NCBI GenBank assembly: GCA_964035015.1
Contig: OZ036011.1
Location: forward strand, 11,447,394 to 11,511,393
Direction: 5' to 3'
DNA: 64,000 bases
Origin: Corallium rubrum
Lineage: Eukaryota > Cnidaria > Anthozoa > Scleralcyonacea > Coralliidae
The position numbers and the translations under genes are program-made. Under the pieces are notes generated by a model. That model was not told the origin of the DNA and made no database searches. It worked only from the letters and a program-made list of their open reading frames with translations. This document shows, one piece after another, positions 26,428 through 36,523 of the stretch; position 1 is the first letter of the stretch; the number at the start of each line of letters is the position of its first letter.

Positions 26428-29400
26428 ATGTCTTCTCATTCGTATTCTTCATCGCGATACCGTCCTTCGTTCGTATTCGATAACCGTTATCATACTGCGT
26501 CTTTCAGTCCTTATGGTTACGGAATACCGACGTATACTCATGGCGCAGATCGCACTCTTATCCGTTTCGCCAGTCCATCACCTTCTAACGCTTTTGAAAG
26601 TTACAATAGCAATGGCGAAGCCGTCATTTTTCCCCCTTATGTCACAGGTAAGTGAACGCTTCTTAAATTTTTAATATTCTTATAACGAAGAGCTGTCCAG
26701 TTCTTGGCAAAATAGTTTGAGAATTTATAATCGCGTTTATTTGGGTTATTCCAAAGTATAAGAAGAATATTCCGAAATAGCCTGATCTTTCGTTTTTCAA
26801 AGAAACGTTATTCTGGTTAATCTAGAGAGCTTAACGGATTGTATTCTGCGAGTATTCCAGATTACTATTCCTATTTCAGAATGGTCCCAAACCAACGCAC
26901 CTTGTATTACTGCTTTCCTTTTAAGGAATACCATTGGGTTTTTTACTGCAGGCATATTTTTGTATACGTTATGGTGCTTTCAGCTTGAAGTTTGTAAAGT
27001 TTTGTCAGTTCCTGCTGTACAAGCTGTCGTTAGTTAGTATAGTGCTTTTTCAGCTTGAAGTTTGTAAAGTTTTGTTAGTTCCTGCTGTACAAGCTGTCGT
27101 TAGTTAGTATGGTGTCTTCGACTTGGAGTTAGTAAAATTTTGTTAGTTCTTACTGTACAAGCTGTCGTTAGTTAGTATAGAGTACTTTCAGCTTGGAGTT
27201 TGTAATGTTTTGTTAGTTCTTGCTATATATACATGCAAGCTTTCATGTTAATAGTCAGAAAAGTGAAGGAGACTTGCTGGTTTGAGTCGCGTCTAGGTTT
27301 TAGAGTTTTTTTACTATTAACATCTAAGGACAGCCTGTATACTAACCAGACTTCGAGTGTATGTCTTGTTATTGCAAGCAGTCAGCTGCTGTTGTCGGTC
27401 TTTTTACGTGACGCGATTGTTTAGTATATGACAACGTTTTATACACGAACAGATCTGCATGGATTTACGTGAAGTCCCAGCTTGTTTCAATTCATGTTTA
27501 TGTGTATCTTAAAAAACAAACAATCTTTACGAGATTAAAATAGCTTATGGAAATGTTCAGAACAATATAATTTAGCCACCTTGAAAGCTAGAGTGCTAAC
27601 TTACAAAATGAAAAATAGAAAATACAAGAAAAGTCATCTAATTTTGTCTGTTCAGTGATCTGATGTGCGCAAAATATTTATTCGTAGCCAACTTTCTAGT
27701 TTCTATGAGCATAAGGAGGATTTTTTATTTTATATGCCCACTGCACACTGCACAGTGTATGAATGTATATAGTGGATTCATATGATATAGTTCAGTTCAG
27801 TGTGGCAAAGTAACAGACTTCAGTACGTTTCAATCCGGTTTTTTGTAAGAAATTTTTTACTTGGACAAGTATAAAAAGCGAACTTTACTGTTGTGAATCG
27901 AATATAATTAATTAAGAACTATAAGTAATTATGTTTGATCAATTGTTTTGTGATCACAGTTGAATCAACATTTCTTGGCAAGTCTTCTTTGCATATATTA
28001 ATGTCGATGTTGGCGTTTTTAAAAGTTCGACGTGAACATCGTATAATATGATATCTTTTATACGAGTACAAGTCTGCGTATATACTATGATTTTTAATAA
28101 TTATGTTTTTTACATTGTTTTGTTTACAATGTTTCAAAAAATATTAATTAAACAAAATCGGTAAACTGATGAGATTTTAGAATGGGATAATGTCATTTGG
28201 AGCTAAAGCCATTTATCAGAGTAGAGTAGAGTAGAGTAGAGCAGAGCAGAGCAGAGCAGAGCAGAGCAGAGCAGAGCAGAGCAGAGCAGAGCAGAGCAGA
28301 GCAGAGCAGAGCAGAGCAGAGCAGAGCAGAGCAGAGTAGAGTAGAGTAGAGTAGAGTAGAGTAGAGTAGAGTAGAGAGTAGAGAGTAGAGTAGAGTGTAG
28401 AGTATAGAGTAGAGTAGAGTATAGAGTAGAGTAGAGTATAGAGTAGAGTATAGAGTAGAGTATAGAGTAGAGTATAGAGTAGAGTATAGAGTATAGAGTA
28501 TAGAGTATAGAGTAGAGTATAGAGTAGAGTATAGAGTAGAGTAGAGTAGAGTAGAGTAGAGTAGAGTAGAGTAGAGTAGAGTAGAGTAGAGTAGAGTAGA
28601 GTACAGAGTAGAGTGGAGTGGAGTGGAGTATAGATAGAGTAGAGTATAGAGTAGAGTAGAGTAGAGTACAGAGTAGAGTAGAGTACAGAGTAGAGTATAG
28701 AGTAGAGTATAGAGTAGAGTATAGAGTAGAGTATAGAGTAGAGTATAGAGTAGAGTATAGAGTAGAGTATAGAGTAAAGTAGAGTATAGAGTAGAGTACA
28801 GAGTAGAGTAGAGTAGAGTAGAGTAGAGTAGAGTAGAGTAGAGTAGAGTAGAGTAGAGTAGAGTAGAGTAGAGTAGAGTAGAGTAGAGTAGAGTAGAGTA
28901 GAGTAGAGTAGAGTAGAGTAGAGTAGAGTACAGAGTAGAGTATAGAGTAGAGTATAGAGTAGAGTATAGAGTAGAGTAGAGTAGAGTAGAGTAGAGTAGA
29001 GTAGAGTAGAGTAGAGTAGAGTAGAGTACAGAGTAGAGTGGAGTGGAGTGGAGTAGAGATAGAGTAGAGTATAAAGTAGAGTAGAGTACAGAGTAGAGTA
29101 TAGAGTATAGAGTAGAGTAGAGTACAGAGTAGAGTACAGAGTAGAGTATAGAGTAGAGTATAGAGTAGAGTATAGAGTAGAGTATAGAGTAGAGTATAGA
29201 GTAGAGTGGAGTAGAGTATAGAGTAGAGTGTAGAGTATAGTATAGAGTAGAGTAGAGTAGAGTAGAGTAGAGTAGAGTATAGAGTAGAGTATAGAGTAGA
29301 GTATAGAGTATAGAGTAGATTATAGAGTAGAGTATAGAGTAGAGTATAGAGTAGAGTATAGAGTAGAGTATAGAGTAGAGTAGAGTAGAGTATAGAGTAG

Positions 29401-32400
29401 AGTACAGAGTAGAGTATAGAGTAGAGTATAGAGTAGAGTATAGAGTAGAGTATAGAGTAGAGTATAGAGTGGAGTGGAGTACAGAGTAGAGTAGAGTGTA
29501 GAGTAGAGTATAGAGTGGAGTGGAGTACAGAGTAGAGTATAGAGTAGAGTATAGAGTATAGAGTATAGATAGATAGATAGATAGATACAGTTTTATTTAC
29601 ATACGGTAGTTACATCAGTAGAAACTGCTTTACATGCAAGCCGTACATTGTTTACATCACTTTACAATACATAAATATATATATACATAAAATTTTTGTC
29701 AATTTTATAATTTATAAAAATAAGATAAACACCATCAGTATGTTCAAGCATACAAGCATTCAAGGTGAGTCCATGTATGATCTTACAAGTTTACTTTTAA
29801 AAGATTTCAAAGTTGAGGCATTTCGTGAATCTCTGTCAAGATTATTCCACAATTTAGCCCCAACATATTGAAAACTTCGTTTCATATAATCAGTTTTTGG
29901 TTTTGGTAATGATAAATTTACATCGTGATTTCTTAGTTGATATCGATGTGAATCATTTCTTTGAATAAATGTATTTGTCAAATAGGTTGGCGTTAAGTTG
30001 TTTAAACATTTATATACGCAACATAGAGTATAGAGTATAGAGTAGAGTATAGAGTAGAGTATAGAGTAGAGTATAGAGTGGAGTGGAGTACAGAGTAGAG
30101 TATAGAGTAGAGTATAGAGTAGAGTATAGAGTAGAGTATAGAGTAGAGTATAGAGTAGAGTATAGAGTAGAGTATAGAGTAGAGTAGAGTAGAGTAGAGT
30201 AGAGTAGAGTAGAGTGTAGAGTATAGAGTAGAGTATAGAGTAGATTATAGAGTAGAGTATAGAGTAGAGTATAGAGTAGAGTATAGAGTAGAGTATAGAG
30301 TAGAGTACAGAGTAGAGTATAGAGTAGTGGAGTACAGAGTAGAGTAGAGTATAGAGTAGAGTATAGAGTAGAGTATAGAGTAGAGTATAGAGTAGAGTAT
30401 AGAGTAGAGTATAGAGTAGAGTATAGAGTAGAGTATAGAGTAGAGTATAGAGTAGAGAGAGTATAGAGTAGAGTATAGAGTAGAGTATAGAGTGGAGTGG
30501 AGTACAGAGTAGAGTATAGAGTAGAGTATAGAGTAGAGTATAGAGTAGAGTATAGAGTAGAGTATAGAGTAGAGTATAGAGTAGAGTATAGAGTAGAGTA
30601 TAGAGTAGAGTAGTATAGAGTAGAGTATAGAGTAGAGTATAGAGTAGAGTATAGAGTAGAGTATAGAGTAGAGTATAGAGTAGAGTATAGAGTAGAGTAT
30701 AGAGTAGAGTATAGAGTAGAGTATAGAGTAGAGTATAGAGTAGAGTATAGAGTAGAGTATAGAGTAGAGTATAGAGTAGAGTATAGAGTAGAGTATAGAG
30801 TAGAGTATAGAGTAGAGTATAGAGTAGAGTATAGAGTAGAGTATAGAGTAGAGTATAGAGTAGAGTATAGAGTAGAGTATAGAGTAGAGTATAGAGTAGA
30901 GTATAGAGTAGAGTATAGAGTAGAGTATAGAGTAGAGTATAGAGTAGAGTATAGAGTAGAGTATAGAGTAGAGTAGAGTATAGAGTGTAGAGTATAGAGT
31001 AGAGTAGAGTATAGAGTAGAGTATAGAGTAGAGTATAGAGTAGAGTATAGAGTAGAGTATAGAGTATAGAGTAGATTATAGAGTAGAGTATAGAGTAGAG
31101 TATAGAGTAGAGTATAGAGTAGAGTATAGAGTAGAGTAGAGTACAGAGTAGAGTACAGAGTAGAGTATAGAGTAGAGTGTAGAGTAGAGTATAGAGTGGA
31201 GTCGAGCGTAGCGTAGCGTAGCGGAGTAGAGTGTCAGTGGAGTGGAGTGTCAGAGGAGTGTCAGTGGAGTGCGGTGAAGTGGAGTGTCAGTGGTACAGTG
31301 CAGTGTATACAGTAGAGAAAGCCTTTATTTATAGAGGTCTACTCCACTTCACTCTACAGTAAAAGCGCTGATAAGCTCACTCCATTACGGGGTCCCAGGT
31401 CTCACTAAATCACGTCAGAGTACAAACATAACTTCTTGTGTGATTTATTTTCAGCTTGTACTTCTCGCTCGGGACAATCTCGTTATCAACGGCGCATGCG
31501 TATTCGCACTAATTTCTCTCAATGGCAAATCGACGAACTGGAACGAGCGTTTGCTACAACACATTATCCAGATGTGTTTATGAGAGAATCTCTTGGACTA
31601 CGCCTTGATTTGACGGAAGCCAGAGTTCAGGTCAGTTGAAATCTCTGACCTATATATAACTCCACTGCGGTCCCCGCCCAAACACTGACCCAACACAGAT
31701 GACGGAAATATGGGTCTTATTCTCATGGTAGCAACCACTGACCTTACTCTGTCACATATTTGACTGCGTGGGCTCAGTCGCACCCACAGTTCGCTGTCAG
31801 TTCAGTTATAAATTAATTTAGAAAAAGAACAGCGGTTACAACTATTGAAGAAAAGACCCATAAACCGCCATCTTAGATCGGCCACTCTTTCTCAGCCATT
31901 GACATAAGGAACCTGCAGTCTAGTGATGTTGGGGAAGGGAGGTGAAGGTAAAGGAAGAGAGGAGACGAGAAGAGAAGAGAAGAGAAGAGAAGAGAAGAGA
32001 AGAGAAGAGAAGTGAAGTGAAGAGGAGAGGAGAGACGAGAAGAAAACTGAACTAGAGAAAAGAAGAGAAGGGAGGGGAAAGGAAGAGAAGAAGTGAAGTG
32101 AAATGAGGTGAAGTGAAGTGGAGTGAAGTGAAGTGAAGTGAAATGAGGTGAAGTGAAGTGGAGTGGAGTGAAGTGAAGTGAAATGAGGTGAAGTGGAGTG
32201 AAGTGAAGTGACGTGAAATGAGGTGAAGTGGAGTGAAGTGAAGTGAAGTGAAATGAGGTGAAGTGAAGTGAAGTGAAGTGAAGTGAAGTGAAGTGAAGTG
32301 AAGTGAAATGAGGTGAAGTGAAGTGGAGTGAAGTGAAGTGAAATGAGGTGAAGTGAAGTGAAGTGAAGTGAAGTGAAGTGAAGTGAAATTAGGTGAAGTG

Positions 32401-33267
32401 AAGTGGAGTGAAGTGAAATGAAGTGAAGTGGAGTGAAGTGAAGTGAAGTGAAATGAGGTGAAGTGGAGTGAAGTGAAATGAAGTGAAGTGAAGTGAAGTG
32501 TAGTGAAGTGAAGTGACGTGAAGTGAAGTGAAAAGAGGCGAAGTGAAGTGGAGTGAAGTGAAGTGAAGTGAAGTGAAGTGAAGTGAAGTGAAGTGAAGTG
32601 AGGTGAGGTGAGGTGAGGTGAGGTGAGGTGAGGTGAGGTGAGGTGAAGTGAAGTGAAGTGAAGTGAGGTGAAGTGCAGTGCAGTGAAGTGACGTGACGTG
32701 ACGTGAAGTGAAGTGAAGTGAAACGAAGTGAAGTGAAAGAAACGAAAGTGAAGTGCTGTATGTTGACAGGACATATGTATATTTTCTTTTCAGGTTTGGT
32801 TTCAAAATCGTCGCGCTAAATGGCGACGAAAGGAGCGTGCCCAACAAGAAGAAAACAACAACAAAGAAAGTTCCGCTATTGGGAGTGAACTTGAGTCTGG
32901 CGAGTGTGAAGAAACTCAAGAGAAGATTCCAAAAATGAATTGTGAAAACTCCGAGCTAGAGGAAATCAAGAAAGAAAACGATGACCATGATGGAAGTCAG
33001 CCGCTTGATTTAAATAATGACGTCGGAAATATTTCAGCTTCAAGCCGTGAAGACAACCAGCTCTCGTCTCGTGGCCTTATTAATCCAAATGATTGTCATG
33101 AAGCCAAGACATCAGCAGTGAGACGTATGTTTTATCCCGGTCAGTTTGCTAAAGATGTTCTGTCTTCTCTCCGACCAACACAGCAAGCTGCGGTATGGCG
33201 AGATGTTGTCAACAAACATTGTGAACGCCCTCAAGTTGATTGCTCTTGTTCGTGCAAAAAAATTTGA
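26428..33267 (+). CDS. Uncx/unc-4-like paired-like homeobox transcription factor
   Basis: Three exons (26428-26647, 31455-31630, 32794-33267) give 289 residues. The homeodomain is residues 87-146, with [33 protein letters not shown] and [14 protein letters not shown]. Gln at position 50 and an intron between positions 46 and 47 are hallmarks of paired-like genes. [13 protein letters not shown] and LRLDL are closest to Uncx/unc-4; orthology is an inference. The N-terminus is Ser/Tyr-rich. After an acidic, Glu-rich stretch, PLDLN at 202-206 resembles a CtBP corepressor docking site, so it is a likely nuclear repressor. The C-terminus ends in a Cys-rich DCSCSCKKI. Both introns are dominated by pentamer satellites. 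The next gene, on the other strand, is also a homeobox gene. Confidence 0.85.
26970..27225 (+). repeat. ~75-bp tandem repeat
   Basis: About three and a half copies of a unit with 'cagcttgaagtttgtaaag' and 'tgtacaagctgtcgttag', in homeobox intron 1. The latter piece matches the tail of the tRNA-like repeats. Confidence 0.65.
28218..29566 (+). repeat. (GAGTA)n pentamer satellite, block 1
   Basis: About 1.35 kb of GAGTA, GAGCA and GAGTATA variants in higher-order runs. Lies in homeobox intron 1. Confidence 0.95.
29567..30022 (-). mobile_element. 5'-truncated non-LTR retrotransposon (LINE) 3' end
   Basis: The minus-strand frame 29760-29981 encodes a typical C-terminus after a LINE reverse transcriptase ([20 protein letters not shown], then [12 protein letters not shown]). 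Its 3' tail is a (GATA)n run at 29567-29588. It splits the GAGTA satellite; 'atagagtatagagta' on both sides may be its target duplication. The clade is not determined. Confidence 0.75.
30023..31200 (+). repeat. (GAGTA)n satellite, block 2
   Basis: About 1.2 kb, more uniform than block 1, mostly the 10-12 bp dimer 'tagagtagagta' with a TATA insertion. It decays into GTCAGTGGAG repeats up to about 31300. Confidence 0.95.
31932..32752 (+). repeat. (GAAGT)n pentamer satellite
   Basis: About 820 bp of GAAGT with GGAGT, AAATG and GAGGT variants in homeobox intron 2, ending about 40 bp before exon 3. The long minus-strand frames are repeat artefacts. Confidence 0.95.
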
Positions 33268-33326
33268 AATAAAAAATTCAGTTCAAGCGAGATTATAAAT
33301 ACTCGATCGACCATGCAACAATCTCA

Positions 33327-33330
<4 letters not shown>

Positions 33331-33360
<30 letters not shown>
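33331..33360. repeat. (TA)n microsatellite
   Basis: About 14 TA units just after the homeobox gene, adjoining a Penelope-like palindrome. Confidence 0.9.
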
Positions 33361-33365
<5 letters not shown>

Positions 33366-33497
33366 GAAGTATAGTTACCTTAAAGTCTTCGCTACCAGAG
33401 GTTTCACCCTAAACGGGATCATCAGGCGACTCTGATCCCGTTTAGGGTGAAACCTCTGGTAGCGAAGACTTTAAGGTAACTATACTTCATGCTTTAT
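33358..33497. mobile_element. Penelope-like palindrome with hammerhead-like motif
   Basis: Arms of 63 bp, near perfect ('gaagtatagttaccttaaag', 'tcttcgctaccagaggtttc'). On the minus strand 33398-33425 reads CTGATGA, a CCC/GGG hairpin, then GAAAC and CTC. The plus-strand arm lacks the GA of the core. Confidence 0.6.
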
Positions 33498-33869
33498 ATT
33501 TTGCTCTATCTATATGGTATTGAGCACTCTCTAACATTTCGTGAACCAATATATATATAAGAAAAGGTGCATTTTGATTCTCAATAAAAATGTTTTAAAC
33601 GTTGTGTTTTGCTGTTATTATATTTCTGTCTGGCACTGTTTGATAAAGGATGGCTCTTTTTCATTTTATATTCATTTATAAAATATGGTTTTCCACTACG
33701 CATGCTCTGATTGCCTTGGTTCTGTGTAGCCTGCGGCCGCGTTTAGAGATCCTGCTCGCAGGCTAGGTTCCTTGCAGTTTAAGAGTATAAACATAATAAA
33801 TGCCGTCATTGTTATTTTACCGTGACTTACTTTATTAAAACAATAAAATGGCTCCCGTGTATATATCAC

Positions 33870-34000
33870 ATTTTAGTCTGATGAAGGGCTCGGCTTGAAA
33901 CGTCAGTATTTCGTTATCAAAACTAATCTCAGCAGTTTACCATCTTTTCACTTTGCTCTATCTAAAACACTGCCTACACAGCACTCTAGTTTGTACACTC
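33870..34000 (+). mobile_element. Penelope-like end with hammerhead-like motif
   Basis: 33878-33904: CTGATGA, short stem, GAAAC, GTC, the best match to the minimal hammerhead core in the window. It is followed by 'aacactgcctacacagcac' and then a long (TA)n run. Confidence 0.7.
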
Positions 34001-34003
34001 GTT

Positions 34004-34075
<72 letters not shown>
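34004..34075. repeat. (TA)n microsatellite
   Basis: About 35 TA units. Confidence 0.95.
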
Positions 34076-34076
<1 letters not shown>

Positions 34077-34409
34077 TTTTATACCAACTGCATTTCAACA
34101 CTAACCGTGTGTGTATTTCTACAGTCCTTTAACATATCATCTTGCCATTTTTTTCGACATTCTCTCTTCGTTTCTAAATGTCATCGAAAGTCTAAAAATC
34201 GTTTCAATTAACCTTGAATGATTTTGATCTTGAACTGGCATCTGTAATTATTTTATTTCTATAATTTCTAAATTCTATAAAAAAATTGTAAAATTATTTC
34301 TGGTGACTAATAAGCAAGGGGTATTCATTGGCATTGCAAAATAATGATTTCGTTTATTAATTTATATATATTGTGCATCTGTAATCGTATTGCTGTTAGA
34401 ACTTGCATT

Positions 34410-34410
<1 letters not shown>

Positions 34411-34460
<50 letters not shown>
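34411..34460. repeat. (TA)n microsatellite
   Basis: About 24 TA units. The surrounding 34.1-35.1 kb shows nothing else recognisable. Confidence 0.95.
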
Positions 34461-34462
<2 letters not shown>

Positions 34463-35100
34463 ATCGCGTTGTGTAGTTTCAGCTGCATTTATTGCTTAGG
34501 TGACCGACGTTGAAATCATCTTGAATAGCAAATCTCTGCAGACAAACCCAACAATTTGACCAGCTGAAGAGAGGCGGCAAAGAACAAGAGATGTTGTGTG
34601 AATAGCGATAAATAGTTTAGCAAACTTAGGTAATTAAATACCACGTGAGATGAAATAAGGTTTAATTTTATTGTTCATTGATGTAGCAGATGTCAAGCTT
34701 TGTCAATAAACACTTCTTTCTTTTGACGAATCAAATAACTTAAAAATCGTTTAAGCTTTTCAATGACAAAGAACAATAAAAATCATTTCAACTTTAATTT
34801 AATATCCAGCAATGATTTTGCTCGACGAAAGTGGAAGAGACGATTGATTTTTAATGATGTATTTTTATTATATCATTAAAATAGTATGGCCAAAAAACAG
34901 TCAAATACAGATAAACGTTTTACTCTACGTTTAAAAAAAGGTTTTTTTTGCGCTAATTTTAATATATACTCATGGTATATATAGATTAGTAACTATAGTT
35001 TTGTGAGTAAATAGTGCTTACTAATTAGCTATACAGTGGTTATAGTTTGCAGTTACGAAAATTCTAATAACGTAATAAAAATCAGTATATATAGATAAAG

Positions 35101-35431
35101 GATAAAGGACTGGGTGGCTAATCATCCTTTCTTGCAGCCAGCGGCTGAATTGCGAAGGACGCAGATCAACGTGACCGTGTCGAGGCATATCAAAGGCGCT
35201 CCATCACAGCTAAGATGTTAGGTGTTGATTTTATGGAGGGAGGAAAATCGGAGAACCCGGCGAAAAACCCTCGAAGCACAGGAGAGATCAACTACAACTC
35301 TACTCACATGAGTCCAAGCCCGACAACGGGGTCATTCCCAAGCGGTCACCCGTCCAAGTACTAACCCCGTCTAACCGGGCTTAACTTTTTGGTGAGAGAC
35401 AGCGCGCTAACAGCACACGCCACCCGTGCTC
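35101..35431 (-). repeat. 5S-rRNA-derived SINE, near full length
   Basis: Reverse-complement copy of the 2435 element with an intact 5S-like head at the right end (tcacccgtccaagtactaac) and body at the left. Confidence 0.85.
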
Positions 35432-36049
35432 CACAAATATTGTCGCGCTTGTGTATATAAAGTGTCAAAACATTTTCTGCGGAGCATTTGAGCTTCATGA
35501 ACGTCCATCCAAAGTCTGTTATATTATTTTTTAAATGACAGACACAAAAGAAAACTCTTACATGAAGCTAGTTTTAATACATGCATTTAAAAACAGTTTT
35601 TGTATGGGTTTGAGGAGGGTCGTACAGGGGGGTCCTGGGCACGGTTCACGGGTGCAGAAAATAACAAATTACGAGTCACCGATACGCAAATTTCATTTTC
35701 TCGAATCACGGGAATAATAAGCTTATTTGAGGTTTCTACGGAAGATTGTAGCCCTAGAATATAGTATTTTTATCACTAGAATAGGTATGTAAGCGATGTC
35801 CTCGATATTCTGATGTTTTTGGACCTTTCGATGTTTTTGGACTTGTTTTCTTTGGACTCGTTGAAACGTAATGAGATATAATAAATAAGTTATATTTCTT
35901 GATCATAATTACAAGTACATGAAACATATTGATAAGAGTGGTTTATATTTTCAGTGTATAGCAATTATAATTTAATATTCAAAACATTTATATTGGATAT
36001 AACGTAAATAGTAGCATACCTGTAAAATAGTGAAATAAAATAGCGTGCT

Positions 36050-36235
36050 GCGTATGCAGTGTTGAAAAAAAAAACAATCGAAATATAGTAAGGTGAGATC
36101 TACTGCCAAAACGGAGAACGTGGGAGTCTAATGTTTCTCTGTGACGAAGAGCCCCTCCACTCGAAACATTAGACTCCTACGTTCTCTGTTTCGGCAGTAT
36201 ATCTAACGACTCTAACCTTACTATATTTTGCCTGT
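36050..36235. mobile_element. Penelope-like inverted pair, degenerate hammerhead-like motif
   Basis: Arms 'agaacgtgggagtctaatgt' and complement. The motif at 36141-36170 is GTGACGA ... GAAAC ATT, so the core C is lost and it should be inactive. Confidence 0.55.
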
Positions 36236-36523
36236 AAAATAGCTGGGGTATATAGCTAAGTGCATTGATCACTTTAAGTAAAGTTGCAATGTACGATACA
36301 TTTCTTGTCTAGTCTAATTTAAGGATGAACAAATTAACGTATTACAACAGTTCACTATTTTGACCAGACTCGAAAGTACGTTTTTGTAACATTTGCGAGG
36401 TTTGATTAGAAAACACGATACTAGCAGTAAACTCCCTCAGAATACATCATCTCTTACAGACTTTGGATTAATAAACGAGTTATTTACAAATTAATGTCAG
36501 ACTTTCTTTTTCATCTCTTCTCT

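Noticed and set aside
32052..32919. 240- and 176-codon [10 protein letters not shown] frames on the minus strand
   Set aside because: Translations of the GAAGT satellite in a homeobox intron.
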